From: Pseudomonas mosselii
GTDB taxonomy: Bacteria > Pseudomonadota > Gammaproteobacteria > Pseudomonadales > Pseudomonadaceae
DNA length: 64,000 nucleotides
Direction: 5' to 3'
NCBI RefSeq assembly: GCF_019823065.1
Contig: NZ_CP081966.1
Location: 3,255,501-3,319,500, forward strand
Notes under the pieces: model-generated
What the model saw: only the letters and a program-made list of their open reading frames with translations
Database searches by the model: none
Told to the model about the DNA's origin: nothing
Translations under genes and position numbers: made by a program
Shown here: positions 51,501 through 63,078 of the stretch, piece after piece
Position numbering within the stretch: the first letter of the stretch is position 1
Layout: each line of letters opens with the position of its first letter

Positions 51501-54500
51501 CCTCGTGCTCGGCTTGGCTGACGCCCAGGCGCGCCTGGGCCACATAGTTGCGATAAGGCACCGGGGCCTGCACCGGCGCGGCGCTGCCCTGCAAGTAGCC
51601 CAGCAACTCAGCGCCGATGATCTCCAGGGCGGTGTGATCGAGGACAATATGGTGGAACTGCAATAGCGCCTCGATGCGCTCGCTGCCGGTCACGCCGCTA
51701 TACAGCAGGCGGATCAGCGGTGCCCGGGCCAGGTCGAGGCGTTGCAGGTCTTGCCCATCCAACGGCGCGACCAGCAGCGGCGCCTCGCGCCAGACCACCT
51801 GCAACGGTTGCGCCAGGCCTTCCCAGAGCACGGCGGTACGCAGCACGTCATGACGGCTGATGGCCTGGCGCAAGGCCCTGGCGAACGCCTCCAGGCGTGC
51901 CGGGCTGTCGAACGCCATGCGCGACTGCAGCACATAGGGATCGTGCTCCGGCGAGCTGAGGTGGTGGTAAAGGATGCCCTCCTGCAACGGCGCCAGTGGG
52001 TAGATGTCCTGCACGTTGGCCGCGCCGCCCGGCACCGTGGCGACGATGCGCTCGATGGCAGTCGGTTCAAGGTCCACCAGTGGCAGCATGTCCGGAGTGA
52101 TCCGGGTGCAGCCGGCCGGAATCCGGTTGGCCGGCACTTCGACCTGGCGGCCATGGCCCAGGGTCGCCGCCAACGCCGCTACCGTTGGCTGGCCGAACAA
52201 CGTGCGCACGTCGGCCTGCAGGCCGGCCTGGCGCAGGCGCGCGGTGAGGCTTACCGCCAGCAGCGAGTGGCCGCCGAGTTCGAAGAAGTTGTCGTGGCGA
52301 CCGACCTGTTCGATGCCCAGGACTTCAGCCCAGATCGCGGCCATCGCCTCCTCGGTCGCGCCGATTGGGGCGACATAGACCTCGCGTGCCACCGCCGAAG
52401 GATCAGGGTCCGGCAGCGCCTTGCGGTCCAGCTTGCCGTGGCGGGTCAGTGGCAACTCGTCCAGGCGGACGAAGGCTTGCGGTATCAAGTGGCCAGGAAG
52501 GCGGGTTTGCAGCCCTTGGCGCAGGGTGTCGAGATCGACCACGGCGGTTGCTGTGAACCAGGCCAGCAGGCGTTCGTTGCGCACCAGTACCACGGCATCC
52601 GCGATACCCGGCTCAGCCTTCAGCGCGGCTTCGATCTCGCCCAGCTCGACCCGCACGCCACGGATCTTCACCTGGTCGTCATTGCGGCCCTGGTAGTCCA
52701 GCGTGCCGTCGGCATTCCAGCGCACCAGATCGCCCGTGCGGTACATCCGGCCGCCGTTGAACGGATCGTCGACAAAGCGCTCGGCGGTCAGTTCAGGACG
52801 GTTGAAGTAACCTCGGGCGACCTGCGCACCACCGATGTACAACTCGCCAATCACACCCACCGGTACAGGCTGGCGCTGCTCATCCAACACATAAACGCGG
52901 GTGTTGGCGGTCGGCTTGCCGATATGCAGCGCACCGCCCGGTTGCAGTTGCCCCGACGTCGCCACCACGGTGGTTTCGGTCGGGCCATAGTTGTTGACCA
53001 GCGCAAAGCCCGGATCACGGTCGAACTGGCGCAGGCGATCACCGCCGACCAGCAGCGTGCGCAGGGTCGGGTGCTGGCGTTCGCGGCGCAGCGCCTGCTC
53101 GGCGACCGGTGTCGGCAGGAAGCTCACGTGCAGCGGCTGCTCCAGCCACCAGTCGAGCAGTTCATCGACATGCTCGCCGCCGATGGACGCCGGCGGCAGG
53201 TGCAGCAACGCCCCGGCGCACAGCGCCGGCCAGGCTTCCCAGGCCATGGCGTCGAAACCGAAACCGGCGACGCTGGAGGTATGGCTGCCCTCGCCTAGCG
53301 CGAACGCCTGGCAATGCCAGTGAATCAGGTTGGCCAGGGTGCGGTGCTCGACCATCACCCCCTTGGGCTGGCCGGTGGAACCGGAGGTGTAGATGACATA
53401 GGCCAACTGATGCGCGTCCAGCCCTGCAACCACAGGGTTGCTGGCCGCCTGGTCGAGCCAGTCATCGCCATCCATCAAGACTTTAGCTACATCGCCGACC
53501 AAGGCTTCGGTGGTCGATTCGACCAGCACCAGCGCTGGCGCGCTGTCGCTGAGCAGATAGGCAATCCGCTGCGCCGGATAGCCCGGATCGACCGGCACAT
53601 ACGCCGCGCCGGCCTTGAGCACGGCCAGCATCGCCACCATCCGTTGCGGACCACGTTCCAGGCACAGCGCCACACGGTCGCCCAAGACCACGCCACGCTC
53701 GATCAGGTGATGAGCCAGGCGGTTAGCACGCTGGTTGAGCTCGCCGTAGCTCAGACGCAACTCACCCTGTACAACGGCCAATGCTTCAGGCGCTTGGGCC
53801 TCGACCAGCGCGTGCACGGTCTGCCCTTGCGAATAGGCCTCGGCTGTTGCGTTGAAGTCCTCCAGCACCTGGCGCGAAGCTTCGTCATCCAGCATCGGCA
53901 AGGCTTCGACCACTTGCCCCGGGCACTGCTGCAGGGCCTGCACCAATTGGCCGAGAGTATTGACCATCCAGCCGCCGATCTGCGCCGCCGGCAGCCCTTC
54001 GGCGGCCAGCACGCTCAAGCTGAAGCCCTCACCCAGGTCGTCGACGCTCAGGGTCAGCGGGTAGTTGCTGCGCTCCTCGCCACCCAGCAGGCGCACGCCC
54101 TGCCAGATGCCCTCACCGTCGCGAGCGACACCCTCGGTACTGTGGCGGTAGTTGAGCAAGGCACTGAACAATGGCGCCGAAGCAGCCACGCCGCTGCAAC
54201 GCTGGGCCAGCGCCAGGGGCGCGTGCTCGTGACCAAGCAGGGCCGACAATCGCTTATGGGTGAGGCGCAGCGCCTGGTCCACCGGCAACGCGGTATCCAC
54301 CCGCAATGGCAGGGTGTTGATAAACATGCCGAGCGCCCGGTCGGCGCCCTCGCCTGCTTGCAGGCGGCCCATCAGCACGGTGCCGAACACCACGTCACCG
54401 CGCCCCGCCAGCACGCCCACCACGCGAGCCCAGGCCAGGTGCACCAGGCTGGCGGCGCTGACGCCGCGCTGCCGCGCTTGCTCACGCAACCCATGGGCCA

Positions 54501-57500
54501 GGGTGGCCGGCAGCAGCAGCGCGGCATGTTCGACCTGCCCCCCGTCCCCCTGCACATCGGCCAGGCCATACGGCAGGGTCGGCTCGTCGATATCACCCAG
54601 TTGCGCACGGAAGAACGCCTCGTGGCCGGCCTGATCGTCGCCCAGGCAAACCTGGGCGACATAATTGCGATACGGCACCGCTGCATGCAGCGTGGTGCCA
54701 CGTCCGTCCAGCAGCGCCTGCATCTCCTCGCCGACCACGGCCATGGCGGCGTGGTCGAGGGTCAGGTGGTGGAACTGCAGCAGGGCTACCCACTCGCCCT
54801 GGCGCGGATCCTCGGCATAGGCAAGGCGCAGCAAGGGCGCCCGGGTCAGGTCCAGACGCTGCTGACGGGCATCGAAACGGGCCTGCAGTTGCTCGATCAC
54901 CGCCGCTTCGCCCAGTCCGGTGACCTCACTGACTGCCAGCTGGGCCTGGCGCCAGACCACCTGCACCGGCTCGCCCAGCCCTTCCCAGACCACCGAGGTG
55001 CGCAGGATGTCGTGGCGGTCGATGACCTGTTGCAAGGCCTCGGCCCAGGTACGCAGCCGCTCCAGGCTGTCGAAGGCCAGGCGCGACTGCAGCAGGTACG
55101 GGTCGCCCTGCTCGGCGCTAAGGTGGTGGTAGAGAATGCCCGATTGCAACGGCGCCAGCGGGTAGATTTCCTGGACGTTGGCCGCACCACCCGGCACGCT
55201 GGCGACGATGCGGTCGATGCTGGCCTGGTCCAGCTCGATCAGGCTGAGCATGTCCGCGGTGATCTGCGTCGCACCTTGCGGCACACGGTTCTCAGGCACT
55301 GCCACTTCACGCCCCGAACCCACCGCCGCCGCTAGCGCCGCCAGCGTCGGCTGGGCGAACAGCACGCGCACGTCGGCATCCAGCCCGGCCTTGCGCATAC
55401 GCTCGATCAGGTTCACCGCCAGCAGCGAGTGGCCACCGAGTTCGAAGAAGTGGTCATGGCGACCAACCTGCTCGACCTTGAGCACTTCGGCCCAGATCGC
55501 GGCCAGCGCGGTTTCGATCTCACCTTGCGGCGCCTCGAAGGCACGGCTGACCAGCGCCTCACTGCCCGGCTGAGGCAAGGCGCGGCGGTCGAGCTTGCCG
55601 TTGGCGGTCAGCGGCAGCGCATCCAGGCGCACATAGGCCGACGGCAGCATGTAGTCCGGCAGCACGCCTTGCAGACGCTCATGCAGCTCGCCGATGGTCG
55701 GCACCTGGCCGGTGAAGTAAGCGACCAGGCGCCTATCGCCCGGCGCGTCCTCCCGCACGATCACGGCGGCATCGCGAACCCCCGGACACTCGCTCAGACG
55801 CGCCTCGATCTCGCCCAGCTCGATACGGAAGCCACGCAGCTTGACCTGCTGGTCGGCACGGCCCAGGTAACGCAGGGTACCGTCGGCCTGCCAGCTCACC
55901 AGGTCGCCGCTGCGGTACATCGTGCCGCCGTTGAACGGATCGGGCAGGAAGCGCTCAGCCGTCAGTTCCGGCTGGCCCAGGTAGCCCAGGGCCACGCCGT
56001 CACCGGCGATATACAACTCGCCCACCGCCCCCACTGGCAGCAGTTGCTGGCGGGCATCGAGCACATAGCAGCGGCTGTTGCCGATCGGCTTGCCAATCGG
56101 GATGCTGCCCTCGCCCACCACGGTGATTTCGTGGGTGGTGCTGAAAGTAGTGGCCTCGGTCGGGCCGTAGCCATTGAGCAGGTGTTGCGGCGCGCCATCG
56201 CGCAGTACCCGGGCGATCACCGCCGGGTCCAGCACATCGCCACCGACCATCAGGTAGCGAAGCGCTCGGAACGCTGGCAGCAGGTCGTCGGCGAACTGGT
56301 GGAACAGGCCGGCGGTCAGCCACAGCACGGTGACGCCCTGCTCCAGCAGCACTTCGCGCAGGCCCTGGCGCGACAGCACCGTGTCCTGGTCGATCACCAC
56401 CACCGCGCCGCCGTTGAGCAGTGGCGCCCAGACTTCCAGGGTGCTGGCGTCGAACGCCGGGTTGGAGGCGAAGGCCACGCGGTCCTGGCTGTTGAAATCG
56501 GCAAAGCCGTTGTTGATCACCAGGCGCACGATGGCCCGGTGCGGCACCTGCACGCCCTTCGGCGTGCCGGTGGAGCCAGAGGTGTACATGATGTACGCCA
56601 CGCTGCCGGCGTCCACCGCCAGGCCCAGCGGCGCATCGGTATATCCGCTCAGGTCGAGGCGGTCGAGTTCGACCCGGCGCGCGCCCTCCACTTGCGGCTG
56701 GTCGCTGTGGGTCAGCACCAGCCGCGCCTGGCTGTCGGCCACCATGAACGCCTGGCGCTCGGCCGGGGCGTTGCCGTCCAGCGGCACGAACACCGCCGCG
56801 CATTTGCTCACCGCCAGCTGGGCCGCCAGCAGGTCGAACGAACGAGGCAGCAGCAAGGCCACCCGATCGCCAGCCCGCACGCCCTGTTCGAGCAGGAAAT
56901 AGGCCAGGCGATTGGCCTGGGCCTCGAGCTGGGCGAAGGTCCATCGACGCTGACCCTGGACCACCGCCAGCGCATCCGGCGAATTCACGGCCTGGGCCTC
57001 GAACAATCGGTGCACGGCCAGTTCACGCGGATATTCACGCGCCGTGGCGTTGAACTGCCGCAGGACGCGTTCGCGCTCTGCTTCCGGCAGGCGATGGAGG
57101 CTATTCAGCGCGCTCCTCGGCGTCTGTTCCAACGCCGTGACCAGTTGCAACAGCGCCATGCGCAGCAGCTGGCAGACCCGACCACCGTCCACGGGGGCCA
57201 CGGCCTGCACCGTCAGTCTGAAGTCATTACCGTAATCGTCGACACTGACCACCAGCGGATAGTTGCTGCGCTCTTGCGCGCTCAGCAGTTCGATCCCGTC
57301 CCAAGCTGGCCCCTCGGCCGGTTTACCGGCACTGTGGCGATAGTTCAGCAAGCTGGTGAACAGCGCCCGGGACGCCGGTACGCCACTGCAACGCTGGGCC
57401 AGGGCCAGGGACGCCTGTTCGTGCGCCAGCAGGCGCGCCAGGCGCTGATGGGTCAGGCGGACCCCGTCGGCTACGCCCGCAGCCCCCACGCTGACCCTCA

Positions 57501-60500
57501 GCGGCAAGGTATTGATGAACATGCCCAGCGCCCGGTCGGCGCCCTCGCCGCCCAGCAGGCGACCAAGCAGCACGGTGCCGAACACCACGTCCTCGCGGCC
57601 GGACAACTGCGCCAGCACCTGGCCCCAGGCCTGGTGCACCAGGCTGGCGACGCTGACCCCGAGCGCCCTGGCCTGGCCACGCAGACGAGCCCCCAGTTCC
57701 GGCTCCAGCGGCTGGCGGCTTTCACTGACCAGGCCCGTATCGACCTGGGCCTCGCGCAAACCGAACACCTCGGTCGGTTCGTCGATATCGCCCAGCAGCT
57801 CGCGGAACAGCGCCTCGTCGGCCTGCGGGTCGGCGCCCAGACGCGCCTGGGCCACGTAGTTGCGGTACGGCACGCTGTCCGGCAGCGCCGTCTGCCCTTG
57901 CAGCAAGGTACCGATTTCGGCCACCAGCTGCTCCACGGCAGTGTGGTCGAGGAGGATATGGTGCAGCAGCAGGGTCGCCTCCAGGTGACCGGCCTGGACC
58001 TGGCTGCTCAGGCGCAACAGTGGCGCCTGCCCCAGGTCGAGCCGCAGTGTCTCCAGCGCCGGGCTCGGCACCAGCGGCGCCTCGCGCCAGACCACCTGCA
58101 CCGCCTCGTCCAGGCCCTGCCAGTGCAGGCTGGTGCGCAGGATATCGTGGCGGGCGATGACCTGGTTCAGCGCCGCAACGAACGCGTCCAGCTCGGCCTG
58201 ACCGGCAAAGGCGAAACGCGCCTGCACCACGTAGGGGTCGGCGCCTTCGCTGGCCAGGTGATGGTAGAGAATGCCCTGCTGCAACGGCGCCAGGCCGTAG
58301 ATGTCCTGGACATTTTCCACGCCGCCGGGGATCTGGCGCACCAGCGCATCGATGGCGTCCTGGTCGAGGCTGGCCAGGGGCAGCATGTCCGGAGTGATCC
58401 GCGTGCAATCGACGGGGATGCGGTTGGCCGGCACGGCGACAGTCGCCCGAGCACCCACCGACGCCGCCAGCGCCGCCAGTGTGGGCTGGCTGAACAGCAC
58501 CCGCACATCGGCTTGCAGCGCCTGCTGGCGCATGCGTTCGACCAGACGCACCGCCAGCAGCGAATGGCCGCCCAATTCAAAGAAGTTGTCGTCACGCCCC
58601 ACCGCCTCGACACCGAGCAGATCCGTCCAGATCGCCGCCAGGGCGGTCTCGACCGGCCCCTCGGGAGCCTGGTACTGCCGCATCGGTGCTTCGGGCGCCG
58701 GCAGGGCCTTGCGGTCGACCTTGCCATTGGGCGTCAACGGCATGGCCTCGAGGTGAATGAACAGCGCCGGCACCATGTACTCGGGCAATTGGCCCAGCAG
58801 ATGCTCACGCAGGTCTTGCGCGACCTGGGCCTGACCGCTGTGGTAGGCCACCAGGCGTGGGCCGCTGTGCGGATGCTCGTGAACCAGCGCCAGCGCCTCG
58901 CGCACGCCAGGCAGGCGGTTCAGGCAGGCCTCGATCTCGCCCGGTTCGATGCGCAGGCCGCGCAGCTTGATCTGGTGGTCGTTTCGGCCAAGGAACGCAA
59001 GGCTCCCGTCCGCGCGCTGACGCACCAGGTCACCGCTGCGGTACAGGCGCTCACCCTTGACGAACGGACTCTCGATAAAGCGCTCGGCCTGCTGCCCTGC
59101 CAGGCCCAGATAGCCCCGCGCCACCCCCGCGCCACTGATGTGCAGGTGCCCGGCCACGCCCCACGGCAGTAGCTGGTCGGCGTCGTCCAGGACGTACAGA
59201 CGGGTATTGTCGATGGGCCGGCCGATCGGCAGTGCGCCGTGGGGCACAGGTTGTCCTGGCTCCAGGGTGAAGACAGTGCAGTCGACCGTGGTTTCGGTGG
59301 GTCCGTAGACGTTGTGCAGGCGCACCTGAGGCAAGCGCTCGCGCACCTGGCGTGCCAGGGATTCGGTCAGCTCACCGCCACCGCAGACGATATCGGTCAG
59401 GCTGGCGCACTGCGCGCTACGCGTCTGCTCGACGAACTGCTGCAACAGCGCCGGCACGAACTGCACCACGCTGACCTGCCGTTCAATGATCTCCCGTGCG
59501 ACATAATCCGCGTCGCGCTGGCCGTCCGGTCGCGCCAGCACCAGACGCAACCCGCTGCCCAGCGGCCAGAACAGCTCCCACACCGAGGCGTCGAAACTGA
59601 TCGGCGTCTTGTGCAGCAGCGCGCCGTCGGCGCGGGTCGGGCACAGCCCCGCGGCCCAGCGCACCAGGTTGACCACGCTGCGGTGCTCGACCATCACCCC
59701 CTTTGGCATTCCGGTGGAGCCAGAGGTGTAGATCACATAGGCCAGGTGCCGTGGGGTGAGCCCGGTCACCCGTGGGCAGGTGGCCGGCAAGGCTTCCCAG
59801 GTCGGCTGGTCGAGGTCGATCCGTGGCACCGCCACCTCGCCCGGTACCTCGCGGGTAGCGCTGTGGACCAGCACCGCCAATGGCGCGCTGTCTTCGAGCA
59901 TATGACGGATACGCCCGGCCGGGTAACCCGGGTCGAGCGGCACGTAGGCGCCACCGGCCTTGAGGATGGCCAGCAGGCCAACCACCATCGAAACGCTGCG
60001 TTCGACGCAAATCGCCACCCGGTCGTCGGGCTTGACCCCGAGTTCGATCAGATGGTGGGCCAGGCGGTTGGCCTGCTCGTCGAGTTGCCGATAGCTCAGT
60101 CGCTCGCCATCGGTCTCCACCGCGACGGCTTCGGGGCGCAGCTGCGCCTGGTGTTCGAACAGGGCGTGCAGCGGCAGGTCCAGGTCATGGTCGACCGCCG
60201 TGTCATTGCAGTCCACCAGCAGGTGATGGCGTTCCTCGACGGTCAGCACCGGCAGGTCCAGCAATGGCCGCTCGGGCTGCTGTTCGAGCGCTTCCACCAC
60301 CCCTTCAAATACCTGCCGCAACTGCCCACACAAGCGCTCTGCGCCCCACTCGGCAAGGGCTTGGACCGTCAGGCGCAGGTCCTCGCCGAGGTCGTCGACG
60401 GCCAGGTTCAAGGGGTAGTTGGTGCGCTCCTCGGCCCCCACCACATCAATGCCCGGCGCCACCGCGATCACCTCGGCCGCATCGCCCGCCGCACTGTGGC

Positions 60501-61806
60501 GGTAGTTGAGCATGCTGTTGAACAGCGGCGTCGGCGCCACCACGCCGCTGCAGCGCTGGGCCAGGGCCAGGGGCGCCTGCTCATGGCCGAGCAACGCCGT
60601 CAGTTGTCGATGGGTGACCAACAGCGCCTCACGCACACCCTGCCCGCACAGGTCGACGCGCAGTGGCAAGGTGTTGATGAACATGCCCAGGGCCTGTTCA
60701 GCGCCCTCACCCGCCGCCATACGCCCGAGCAGCACACTGCCGAACACCACCGACTCGCGTCCGGACAGCGCCCCAAGCAGGCGCGCCAGCCCCAGGTGCA
60801 TGATGCTCGCCGGGCTCACGCCGAGCAGCCGGGCCTGGGCCCGCAGGCGCTGGCTAAGGCTGGAAGCCAGGGTCAGCCTGGCTTCCTCCATGGCCTGGCC
60901 GGCCACCTCCTGGATACCGAAGGCCAGGGTCGGCTCGTCGATATCGGCGAGCATGGCGCCGAAGAAGGCCTCATGGGCCTGTTCATCCTGGGCCTGCCGA
61001 CTTCTGGCCAGCAGGTCGCGGAACGGCACCGGGGCCGGCAGTCGCTCACCTTCACCCGTCAGGTAGGCCTGGATCTCGCGGCGCACGATATCCAGCCCGG
61101 TGTGATCCATGACGGTGTGATGGAACAGCAGCAAGGCCATTACCTCGCCGTCGCGGGTCTGGGCATGCACCAGGCGCAGTAGCGGCGCCTGGCCCAGGTC
61201 CATGCGGTAGTGATGAGTGTCGAAACGCGCCCGCAACTGGCCCCGTACATCCTCGTCGCCGTTCAGCTCGACGGCCTCGCAGACCAGCGGCGCCTTGCGC
61301 CACACCACCTGCAGCGGCTGGTCGAGGTATTCCCAGGCCAGCGCCGTGCGCAGGATGTCATGGCGCTGGATCACCCAGTCGAGGGCCTCGGCGAACGCCT
61401 GCAGGCGCTCGGGGCTGGCGAAGCGCAGTTGGGCCTGCAGCACATAGGGGTCGCCATCGGCCGCCGTGAGGTGGTGGTAGAGCATGCCCTCCTGCAGCGG
61501 CGCCAGCGGGTAGATATCCTGCAGGTTGGCCGCGCCGCCGGGCACAGTGGCAACAATGCGGTCGATGGCCGCCTGGTCGAGACCAGCCAGGGGCAGCATC
61601 TCGGGCGTGATGCGCAACGCCGGGCTCAACCATCCATGATCCAGGCCGGCAAGCATCTGCAAGAGCGCCGGCTTGTGGGCCGCCAACGCGTCCCACAGGG
61701 CGTCATCGAGCGTGTCTTCATCGCCTTCGACGATCAGGTCGGCCTCCTCGCGCTGGAGTCGGATCGCACGGGTGGAGAGCGCTGCCATGAGTTCGCTGAA
61801 GAGCAT
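36349..61806 (-). CDS. xtlB: Xantholysin synthetase XtlB: eight-module NRPS
   Basis: An 8485-residue NRPS. A TubC-type docking domain (1-52) should receive the chain from a separately encoded XtlA. Eight C-A-T modules follow, starting at about 57, 1122, 2167, 3222, 4277, 5327, 6370 and 7425; there is no thioesterase. Codes are DAWQVGVVDK, DALWMGGTFK, DAWFLGNVVK, DAWQVGVVDK, DVWHLSLVDK, DALWMGGTFK, DAWFLGNVVK, DAWQVGVVDK: Gln-Val-Leu-Gln-Ser-Val-Leu-Gln. All eight condensation domains are of the dual type (HHxxxDH core), so the preceding residues are expected to be D. Module 5 has a changed N-terminal His motif. The order equals residues 3-10 of xantholysin and differs from entolysin, the closest relative I know. 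Modules 1-4 and 5-8 are a duplicated block. No LuxR-type regulator is next to it; upstream is a divergent HEAT/TPR gene. Confidence 0.93.
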   Translation of the reverse strand: MLFSELMAALSTRAIRLQREEADLIVEGDEDTLDDALWDALAAHKPALLQMLAGLDHGWLSPALRITPEMLPLAGLDQAAIDRIVATVPGGAANLQDIYPLAPLQEGMLYHHLTAADGDPYVLQAQLRFASPERLQAFAEALDWVIQRHDILRTALAWEYLDQPLQVVWRKAPLVCEAVELNGDEDVRGQLRARFDTHHYRMDLGQAPLLRLVHAQTRDGEVMALLLFHHTVMDHTGLDIVRREIQAYLTGEGERLPAPVPFRDLLARSRQAQDEQAHEAFFGAMLADIDEPTLAFGIQEVAGQAMEEARLTLASSLSQRLRAQARLLGVSPASIMHLGLARLLGALSGRESVVFGSVLLGRMAAGEGAEQALGMFINTLPLRVDLCGQGVREALLVTHRQLTALLGHEQAPLALAQRCSGVVAPTPLFNSMLNYRHSAAGDAAEVIAVAPGIDVVGAEERTNYPLNLAVDDLGEDLRLTVQALAEWGAERLCGQLRQVFEGVVEALEQQPERPLLDLPVLTVEERHHLLVDCNDTAVDHDLDLPLHALFEHQAQLRPEAVAVETDGERLSYRQLDEQANRLAHHLIELGVKPDDRVAICVERSVSMVVGLLAILKAGGAYVPLDPGYPAGRIRHMLEDSAPLAVLVHSATREVPGEVAVPRIDLDQPTWEALPATCPRVTGLTPRHLAYVIYTSGSTGMPKGVMVEHRSVVNLVRWAAGLCPTRADGALLHKTPISFDASVWELFWPLGSGLRLVLARPDGQRDADYVAREIIERQVSVVQFVPALLQQFVEQTRSAQCASLTDIVCGGGELTESLARQVRERLPQVRLHNVYGPTETTVDCTVFTLEPGQPVPHGALPIGRPIDNTRLYVLDDADQLLPWGVAGHLHISGAGVARGYLGLAGQQAERFIESPFVKGERLYRSGDLVRQRADGSLAFLGRNDHQIKLRGLRIEPGEIEACLNRLPGVREALALVHEHPHSGPRLVAYHSGQAQVAQDLREHLLGQLPEYMVPALFIHLEAMPLTPNGKVDRKALPAPEAPMRQYQAPEGPVETALAAIWTDLLGVEAVGRDDNFFELGGHSLLAVRLVERMRQQALQADVRVLFSQPTLAALAASVGARATVAVPANRIPVDCTRITPDMLPLASLDQDAIDALVRQIPGGVENVQDIYGLAPLQQGILYHHLASEGADPYVVQARFAFAGQAELDAFVAALNQVIARHDILRTSLHWQGLDEAVQVVWREAPLVPSPALETLRLDLGQAPLLRLSSQVQAGHLEATLLLHHILLDHTAVEQLVAEIGTLLQGQTALPDSVPYRNYVAQARLGADPQADEALFRELLGDIDEPTEVFGLREAQVDTGLVSESRQPLEPELGARLRGQARALGVSVASLVHQAWGQVLAQLSGREDVVFGTVLLGRLLGGEGADRALGMFINTLPLRVSVGAAGVADGVRLTHQRLARLLAHEQASLALAQRCSGVPASRALFTSLLNYRHSAGKPAEGPAWDGIELLSAQERSNYPLVVSVDDYGNDFRLTVQAVAPVDGGRVCQLLRMALLQLVTALEQTPRSALNSLHRLPEAERERVLRQFNATAREYPRELAVHRLFEAQAVNSPDALAVVQGQRRWTFAQLEAQANRLAYFLLEQGVRAGDRVALLLPRSFDLLAAQLAVSKCAAVFVPLDGNAPAERQAFMVADSQARLVLTHSDQPQVEGARRVELDRLDLSGYTDAPLGLAVDAGSVAYIMYTSGSTGTPKGVQVPHRAIVRLVINNGFADFNSQDRVAFASNPAFDASTLEVWAPLLNGGAVVVIDQDTVLSRQGLREVLLEQGVTVLWLTAGLFHQFADDLLPAFRALRYLMVGGDVLDPAVIARVLRDGAPQHLLNGYGPTEATTFSTTHEITVVGEGSIPIGKPIGNSRCYVLDARQQLLPVGAVGELYIAGDGVALGYLGQPELTAERFLPDPFNGGTMYRSGDLVSWQADGTLRYLGRADQQVKLRGFRIELGEIEARLSECPGVRDAAVIVREDAPGDRRLVAYFTGQVPTIGELHERLQGVLPDYMLPSAYVRLDALPLTANGKLDRRALPQPGSEALVSRAFEAPQGEIETALAAIWAEVLKVEQVGRHDHFFELGGHSLLAVNLIERMRKAGLDADVRVLFAQPTLAALAAAVGSGREVAVPENRVPQGATQITADMLSLIELDQASIDRIVASVPGGAANVQEIYPLAPLQSGILYHHLSAEQGDPYLLQSRLAFDSLERLRTWAEALQQVIDRHDILRTSVVWEGLGEPVQVVWRQAQLAVSEVTGLGEAAVIEQLQARFDARQQRLDLTRAPLLRLAYAEDPRQGEWVALLQFHHLTLDHAAMAVVGEEMQALLDGRGTTLHAAVPYRNYVAQVCLGDDQAGHEAFFRAQLGDIDEPTLPYGLADVQGDGGQVEHAALLLPATLAHGLREQARQRGVSAASLVHLAWARVVGVLAGRGDVVFGTVLMGRLQAGEGADRALGMFINTLPLRVDTALPVDQALRLTHKRLSALLGHEHAPLALAQRCSGVAASAPLFSALLNYRHSTEGVARDGEGIWQGVRLLGGEERSNYPLTLSVDDLGEGFSLSVLAAEGLPAAQIGGWMVNTLGQLVQALQQCPGQVVEALPMLDDEASRQVLEDFNATAEAYSQGQTVHALVEAQAPEALAVVQGELRLSYGELNQRANRLAHHLIERGVVLGDRVALCLERGPQRMVAMLAVLKAGAAYVPVDPGYPAQRIAYLLSDSAPALVLVESTTEALVGDVAKVLMDGDDWLDQAASNPVVAGLDAHQLAYVIYTSGSTGQPKGVMVEHRTLANLIHWHCQAFALGEGSHTSSVAGFGFDAMAWEAWPALCAGALLHLPPASIGGEHVDELLDWWLEQPLHVSFLPTPVAEQALRRERQHPTLRTLLVGGDRLRQFDRDPGFALVNNYGPTETTVVATSGQLQPGGALHIGKPTANTRVYVLDEQRQPVPVGVIGELYIGGAQVARGYFNRPELTAERFVDDPFNGGRMYRTGDLVRWNADGTLDYQGRNDDQVKIRGVRVELGEIEAALKAEPGIADAVVLVRNERLLAWFTATAVVDLDTLRQGLQTRLPGHLIPQAFVRLDELPLTRHGKLDRKALPDPDPSAVAREVYVAPIGATEEAMAAIWAEVLGIEQVGRHDNFFELGGHSLLAVSLTARLRQAGLQADVRTLFGQPTVAALAATLGHGRQVEVPANRIPAGCTRITPDMLPLVDLEPTAIERIVATVPGGAANVQDIYPLAPLQEGILYHHLSSPEHDPYVLQSRMAFDSPARLEAFARALRQAISRHDVLRTAVLWEGLAQPLQVVWREAPLLVAPLDGQDLQRLDLARAPLIRLLYSGVTGSERIEALLQFHHIVLDHTALEIIGAELLGYLQGSAAPVQAPVPYRNYVAQARLGVSQAEHEAFFRAQLGDIDEPTLPYGLSDVQGDGQAVEEAWLWLDETLAARLRQQARQLGISPASLFHLAFARLLAAVSGTDRVVFGTVLLGRLEAGEGAERALGMFINTLPLRLDLAGLDLQDALRLTQQRLSALLVHEHASLALAQRCSGVPAPAPLFSAMLNYRHGQAASEDRRQQWQGIEFLDGQERSNYPLSLSVDDMGEGFRLVAMTPASVGAQRICGQMRHVLQGMVEGLEAQPRHALLSVPVLPDDERGHLLQAWNATAQAGDVEQPIQALFEQQVARDPEAVAVQSEEGQLSYRQLNAEANRLAHHLIALGVQPDDRVAICVERGLSLVVGLLAILKAGGAYVPLDPDYPADRIGHMLADSQPRVLLVQRGTRTLVGEAALPQVDLDQPSWAGQPDSDPRVPGLNGAHLAYVIYTSGSTGLPKGVMVEHRNLANLVHWSARRFPAGGAVLHKTPVSFDASVWELFWPLCSGLRLVLAKPDGQRDPQYLAGLIRQQQVGVVQFVPALLQQFLDQDDSAACASLTDIVCGGGELTEALARQVRQRLPQVRLHNVYGPTETTVDCSVWTLEPGQPIPFGALPIGHPIDNTCLYVLDAHDQPVPWGVAGQLHIGGAGVARGYLGLPEQQAERFIASPFVEGERLYRSGDLVRQAADGSLTFLGRTDHQIKLRGLRIEPGEIEACLNRLAGVREALVLVQRHPHGGDRLVAYHRGEPQPADALRQALLARLPEYMVPALFIHLDSWPLTPNGKLDRKALPLPDLQARQYEAPQGETEVLLAEIWSQLLGVERVGRHDNFFELGGHSLLAVTLTARLRQAGLQVDVRTLFGQPSVAALAATLGQGGAVTVPANRIPAGCTQITPDMLPLVSLEPAAIERIAAAVPGGAANVQDIYPLAPLQEGILYLHLSAVGADPYALRARLRFDSPARLQAFAQALEQVIARHDILRTAVLWDGLPQPVQVVWRQAPLQLAPLDDAHLARLDLGQAPLIRLLHRTEPGSQRVEAVLQFHHIVLDHIAMQAVQAELRSYLLGQSEPLPASVPYRNYVAQARLGVSEAEHEAFFRDRLGDIDEPSLPFGLREVQGDGRALDEAEVAFEGARYARLRDQARQLGVSTASLVHLAWARLLAVACGKGRVVFGTVLLGRLQGGEGSERALGMFINTLPLRVELDGLGVRDGVLATHRELSALLVHEHASLALAQRCSQVAAPLPLFSAMLNYRQSTRAAPQPQAWEGIETLGSEGRTNYPLSLNVDDFGDGLRLGVQVSAQVGAQRVCAQMLQVLDGLLLALEQQPQQALNRLPVLNAEARRQVLVDFNDTTVAYDLEQTLHGMIEAQVRRMPQAIAVKSEEGELTYRQLDEQANRLAHHLIALGLKPDDRVAICVERGLSMVVGLLAILKAGGAYVPVDPDYPAERIRHMLDDSAPRAVLVHGATRDVPQASRATLIDLDRPTWQAQPAQAPQVPGLTPRHLAYVIYTSGSTGLPKGVMNEHAGVVNRLLWMQDAYRLGAGDVVLQKTPFSFDVSVWEFLWPLQTGARLVMARPGGHRDPEYLREVIREEQVSTLHFVPSMLDVFLAHGQVLPHQLKRVLCSGEALPGSLVRRFHAQLPTVELHNLYGPTEAAVDVSAWHCVTAPDNTPIGKPIANTALYVLDAQGEPVPVGVAGELYIGGVQVARGYLNREQLTAERFLDDPFSLRTGGRMYRTGDLARYLADGNLEYLGRNDDQVKIRGLRIELGEIQACLTRIEGVKEAVVLAREQRLVAYYTGARQAPDTLRAALLGQLPEFMVPASFTYLEALPLSPNGKLDRKALPQPEATQQVYEAPQGEVETLLAQLWSELLGVDRVGRHDNFFELGGHSLLAVTLTARMRQAGLAADVRVLFGQPSLAALAAAVGGEVTLEVPANRIPAGCTRISPDMLPLATVEQAALDSLVQRIPGGAANIQDLYALAPLQQGILYHHLASAEVDPYVLQLNFAFAGQTELEAFVAALNQVIARHDILRTSVHWQGLDEAVQVVWREARLDLEPALDSPRLDLGRAPLMHLSRQVEKGRLQSTLLLHHILLDHAAMELLVAEVGDALLGRMPEGDSVPYRNYVAQARLRDDSQAQEALFRELLGDIDEPTEVFGLRGARGDGSHVLDHRERLDEPLALRLRQQARLLGISVASLVHQAWGQVLAQLSGREEVVFGTVLLGRLQGGEGAERALGMFINTLPLRVSVGGMDVVDGVRLTHQRLARLLAHEQASLALAQRCSGVPASQALFTSLLNYRHSAATGAQRAQAWQGIELLAAHERSNYPLVVSVDDLGDGFILTVQAVPQVEGALVCQLLQTALARLADTLADTPAAPLNGINALPDAERERVARQFNATRRDYPRDLPVHALFEAQAKACPDALAVAHGTRRWSYQALDRQANRLGGYLLEQGVQAGDRVALLLPRSFDLLAAQLAVSKCAAVFVPLDGNAPAERQTFMVADSQARLLLTHSDQPQVEGARRVELDRLDLSGYTDAPLGLAVDAGSVAYIMYTSGSTGTPKGVQVPHRAIVRLVINNGFADFNSQDRVAFASNPAFDASTLEVWAPLLNGGAVVVIDQDTVLSRQGLREVLLEQGVTVLWLTAGLFHQFADDLLPAFRALRYLMVGGDVLDPAVIARVLRDGAPQHLLNGYGPTEATTFSTTHEITVVGEGSIPIGKPIGNSRCYVLDARQQLLPVGAVGELYIAGDGVALGYLGQPELTAERFLPDPFNGGTMYRSGDLVSWQADGTLRYLGRADQQVKLRGFRIELGEIEARLGECPGVRDAAVIVREDAPGDKRLVAYFTGHQAIAELHQQLQGQLPDYMLPSAYVQLDALPLTANGKLDRRALPQPGSEALVSRAFEAPQGEIETALAAIWAEVLKVEQVGRHDHFFELGGHSLLAVSLIERMRKAGLDADVRVLFAQPTLAALAAAVGSGREVAVPENRVPQGATQITPDMLSLIDLDQASIDRIVATVPGGPANVQEIYPLAPLQEGILFHHLSAEQGDPYLLQTRLAFDSLDRLQACAEALQQVIDRHDILRTSVVWEGLGEPVQVVWRQAQLAVNEVTGLGEEAVIERLHAHFDARLQRLDLTQAPLLRLTYALDPALQRVVAVLHFHHLALDHTAMEVIVHELQAILSGRQHLLSAPVPYRTYVAQVRLGAAEAGHEAFFRDMLGDVDEPTLPMGLADVQGDGRDIEESRLPLDPALSRRVREQARALGVSAASLMHLAWARVVGVLAGRRDVVFGTVLMGRLQGGEGADRALGVFINTLPLRIDTAKGTRAAVQATHQRLSALLGHEHASLALAQRCSGVPASAPLFSALLNYRHSPTDKAGVDASGFQGMHQLGGEERSNYPLTLSVDDHGEGFSLSVLAQLGIGAERVAGWMTAAVSQLIQALEQGGAAQVDRLPILDGAQRGQVLEGFNATAVDYPQGQTVHALVEAQSPEALAVVQGELGLSYGELNQRANRLAHHLIERGVVLGDRVALCLERGPQRMVAMLAVLKAGAAYVPVDPGYPSERITYLLSDSAPALVLVESATEALAGDVAKAVLDADACADQPASNPVVVGLDENQLAYVIYTSGSTGQPKGVMVEHRTLANLIHWHCQAFDLGAGSDTSSVAGFGFDAMAWEAWPALCTGAVLHLPPASIGGEHVDELLDWWLEQPLHVSFLPTPVAEQALRRERQHPTLRTLLVGGDRLRQFDRDPGFALVNNYGPTETTVVATSGQLQPGGALHIGKPTANTCVYVLDEQRQPVPVGVIGELYIGGAQVARGYFNRPELTAERFVDDPFNGGRMYRTGDLVRWNADGTLDYQGRNDDQVKIRGVRVELGEIEAALKAQSGIADAVVLVRNERLLAWFTEAAVVDLDTLRQGLQTRLPGHLIPQAFVRLDELPLTRHGKLDRKALPDPDPSAVAREVYVAPIGATEEAMAAIWAEVLGIEQVGRHDNFFELGGHSLLAVSLTARLRHAGLQADVRTLFGQPTVAALAATLGHGRQVEVPANRIPAGCTRITPDMLPLVDLEPAAIERIVATVPGGAANVQDIYPLAPLQEGILYHHLSSPEHDPYVLQSRMAFTSRDRLYAFVDALGKVIARHDVLRTSVLWDGLPQALQVVWRQADLALLEVAEEAAVPHALALDQAPLVRLYHWPDAQGAGRQAVLQFHHIVLDHTALDVLGRELVGYLQGASVPAEQGAPYRNYVAQARLGVSQAEHEAFFREQLGDIDEPTLPFGLSDVQVDGLGIEEAQLWLDEPLATALRQQARQLGISVASLFHLAYARLLAAASDRDSVVFGTVLLGRLEGGAGADQALGMFINTLPLRLDLAGINLQDAVRQTQQRLSALLAHEHASLALAQRCSGVPAPAPLFSAMLNYRHGSQADEEQRQALQGIETLDSNERSNYPLSLSVDDIGERFRLVTLAPAAVGAARVCEQMRRVLEAMAEALAHQPRQALLQLPVLSGEERDQLVHDFNRTAQPHDLNRTLQELFEAQALRRPEAVALSAEQGELSYEQLNAQANRLAHHLIALGVRPDDRVAICVERGLSLVVGLLAILKAGGAYVPLDPDYPAERIRHMLVDSQPRAVLVQTATRALMGDLPLTQVDLDQADWTRQPSHNPQVPGLTAANLAYVIYTSGSTGLPKGVMVEHRNVVNLVRWSAGLFPGEGALLHKTPVSFDASVWELFWPLCSGVRLVLARPDGHRDPQYVAELIRQQQVGVVQFVPALLQQFLEHDASAACDSLTDIVCGGGELTEVLVRQVRERLPRARLHNVYGPTETTVDCSVCTLHPQDPLTPGALPIGRPIDNTRLYVLDGHDQPVPLGVAGQLHIGGAGVARGYLGLPEQQAERFIASPFADGERLYRSGDRVRQRADGSLEFLGRTDHQIKLRGLRIEPGEIEACLTRVPGVREAVVLVHDAQPAGPRLVAYVTGDVPPAEALREALLGQLPEYMVPALFMALDTMPLTPNGKLDRKALPQPDLPARAYEAPQGDTEQLLARIWGELLGVERIGRHDNFFELGGHSLLAVTLTSRLREAGLEADVRSLFEHPTLAGYAAITDRMEIVL
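39302..40670. repeat. Long near-identical repeat, copy 2 (Leu module 7)
   Basis: Partner of 51914-53282. Many 60-base lines are identical, including third codon positions. Confidence 0.85.
39530..42695 (-). other. XtlB module 7: dual E/C, A(Leu), T
   Basis: Code DAWFLGNVVK, predicted Leu9. Condensation motif [12 protein letters not shown] and HHLALDH. A and T are nearly identical to module 3. Confidence 0.85.
42695..45825 (-). other. XtlB module 6: dual E/C, A(Val), T
   Basis: Code DALWMGGTFK, predicted Val8. Condensation motif [12 protein letters not shown] and HHILLDH. The A domain is almost the same as in module 2. Confidence 0.85.
43110..44245. repeat. Long near-identical repeat, copy 2 (Val module 6)
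   Basis: Partner of 55725-56860; similarity drops abruptly at both ends. Confidence 0.85.
45825..48975 (-). other. XtlB module 5: dual-type C with altered motif, A(Ser), T
   Basis: Code DVWHLSLVDK, predicted Ser7, the residue whose hydroxyl would close the lactone. The N-terminal motif reads [12 protein letters not shown]; the first His of HHL is Leu (CTG codon near 48800). The core HHIVLDH is intact. The A domain is Gln-module-like up to core A3 and Ser-type after it. Confidence 0.85.
48975..52140 (-). other. XtlB module 4: dual E/C, A(Gln/Glu), T
   Basis: Code DAWQVGVVDK, predicted Gln6. Condensation motif [12 protein letters not shown], then HHIVLDH. Carrier serine near 49100. Confidence 0.85.
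51914..53282. repeat. Long near-identical repeat, copy 1 (Leu module 3)
   Basis: Matches 39302-40670 with only scattered mismatches at a constant offset of 12612 bp. It covers the end of the A domain core, T domain and start of the next C domain. Confidence 0.85.
52140..55305 (-). other. XtlB module 3: dual E/C, A(Leu), T
   Basis: Code DAWFLGNVVK, predicted Leu5. The condensation domain has [12 protein letters not shown], the best match in XtlB to the dual-domain motif HHLxxxxGD. A and T are nearly identical to module 7. Confidence 0.85.
55305..58440 (-). other. XtlB module 2: dual E/C, A(Val), T
   Basis: Code DALWMGGTFK, predicted Val4. Its A domain is nearly identical to that of module 6. 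The condensation domain has [12 protein letters not shown] and HHILLDH. Carrier serine near 55435. Confidence 0.85.
55725..56860. repeat. Long near-identical repeat, copy 1 (Val module 2)
   Basis: Matches 43110-44245 at an offset of 12615 bp. It spans most of the Val A domain; the protein is the same over several hundred residues. Confidence 0.85.
58440..61806 (-). other. XtlB module 1: docking domain, dual E/C, A(Gln/Glu), T
   Basis: Docking residues 1-52, then a dual condensation domain with [12 protein letters not shown] and HHTVMDH. It should epimerise Glu2 on the incoming XtlA and join it to residue 3. A-domain code DAWQVGVVDK; carrier serine in [12 protein letters not shown] near 58570. 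Confidence 0.85.
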
Positions 61807-62014
61807 TGGTAAGCATCCTGCTTTAGCCAGTCGGAAATGCTCGGAACGCTAATGGATCGTGGGGAGGCGGGCTGACATGGGAAGGGGGGACAATACGGCG
61901 CCCTGGGTGTCCGGCCGGCGATGCGCGCCGCCAGGAGGATCAAGCGCCGGGCGAACATTGCAATTACCCCGCGCCTGCCCCAAGCTCTGCCGTACCGCCC
62001 CCACGGACCGCCCG
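61807..62014. promoter_or_regulatory. Divergent control region of xtlB and the HEAT/TPR gene
   Basis: The only non-coding stretch from which xtlBC can be read, 208 bp. I see an AGCAGGA-like ribosome site about 10 nt before the xtlB ATG, but no clear -35/-10 pair and no recognisable lux-type dyad. Control by a LuxR-type protein, usual for such clusters, cannot be read from this sequence. Confidence 0.45.
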
Positions 62015-63070
62015 ATGCAACGACGCCACCTTCTCCTGATCGCCCTGCTGCTTGTGCTGATGCTGCCCATCGCGATCGGCTATCTGTGGCGTGACCAGCA
62101 GCCCGCGGTGCCCAGCCTGCCGGCGCACAGCTACAGCAAGGCGCTGCGCCAGGCCCATGACGGCCTGCCGGGCGCCGCCAGGGTGCTCTACCAGCAATTG
62201 AAACGCGACGACCTGCCACCGATCCGACGCGCCGCGCTGTATGCCGAACTGCCCAACTATCCGTCGCCACTAGCACTGAAGCTGGCCCAGCAGGACTTGG
62301 AGCACGCCGACCCGCTGGTTCGGCGTGCCGCCATCGCCAGCATCCACCGCCTGCTGCCTGCCGCCCAGCGCAGCCTGGTGCTGGGCCCGCTCCTGGAAGA
62401 TGACGAGCAAAGCGTACGCTTCGCCGCGGTCGACGCCCTGCTCGGCCTCGACCCCGACGCCATCGGCTTGTACTTCGGGCCGTTGCAGGATGCCCTGGAG
62501 CAGTACGAGCAGACGCTGGAACAACAGCCCGACGACGCCGCGGCGCAGGTTCACCTGGCCCGGCTGTACATGCATGAGCAAGCCTACGAGTCCGCCACGC
62601 GGGCCCTGCAGCGCAGCCTGGCGGTGGCTCCCGAAGGCCTGGACGCCCTGGCCACCCAGGTACGCCTGCTGGAACAGCAAGGCCGTCACGACGCCTCCCG
62701 CGAAGTGCTGGCCAAGGCCCTGTCACTGCGCCCGGACTCGGCGTTCCTGCAATATGAACTGGGGCTGTGGCTGACCCGCCACGAGCAACAGGCATACGCC
62801 CTGCTCGCCCTGGCACGCGCGGTCGAATTGGAGCCGGAAAACAACGACTATCGCTACACCCTGGCCGTCACCCTGCACCAGCTAGAGCAGGTGGACGCCG
62901 CGCAGAAGCAGCTGGAGACCGTGCTCAGTCGCCAGCCGGCCAACCGCCGGGCTCGGGTGTTGCTGATCGAGTACTGGAAGGAAACCGGCCAATTGCAGAA
63001 TGTCCAGGTCCTGCTGGCCGAGCTGGAGCGGCAAAACCCGGACGATCCGTTCCTGCAGCAAGGGCTCTGA
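62015..63070 (+). CDS. Membrane-anchored HEAT/TPR repeat protein, unknown function
   Basis: A 351-residue protein. An N-terminal hydrophobic segment (about 5-23) anchors or exports it. HEAT-like helices follow at about 85-145 (LVRRAAIASIHRLL, VRFAAVDALLGL), then at least four TPR units at about 160-345 (AQVHLARLYMHEQAYESA, FLQYELGLWLTRHEQ, YRYTLAVTLHQLEQV). Such scaffolds hold protein partners in the envelope; here none is evident. It is transcribed away from xtlB, and the hybrid kinase gene converges on it 8 nt from its stop. The ATG at 62015 is chosen because the signal-anchor starts there; the frame is open back to 61859 without similarity. A link to lipopeptide production is only positional. 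Confidence 0.8.
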   Translation: MQRRHLLLIALLLVLMLPIAIGYLWRDQQPAVPSLPAHSYSKALRQAHDGLPGAARVLYQQLKRDDLPPIRRAALYAELPNYPSPLALKLAQQDLEHADPLVRRAAIASIHRLLPAAQRSLVLGPLLEDDEQSVRFAAVDALLGLDPDAIGLYFGPLQDALEQYEQTLEQQPDDAAAQVHLARLYMHEQAYESATRALQRSLAVAPEGLDALATQVRLLEQQGRHDASREVLAKALSLRPDSAFLQYELGLWLTRHEQQAYALLALARAVELEPENNDYRYTLAVTLHQLEQVDAAQKQLETVLSRQPANRRARVLLIEYWKETGQLQNVQVLLAELERQNPDDPFLQQGL

Positions 63071-63078
63071 CGACAGCC

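Noticed and set aside
36349..61806. Repeated segments as a possible CRISPR or satellite array
   Set aside because: The repeats are NRPS domains about 3.1 kb apart with coding function, not short spaced repeats.
21830..61806. Entolysin synthetases EtlB/EtlC
   Set aside because: The module count is the same, but predicted Ser is at position 7 and Leu-Leu-Gln-Ile follows; entolysin would need Ser at 10 and 13.
61807..62014. lux-type box for a LuxR regulator upstream of xtlB
   Set aside because: No convincing 18-20-bp dyad could be found by eye.
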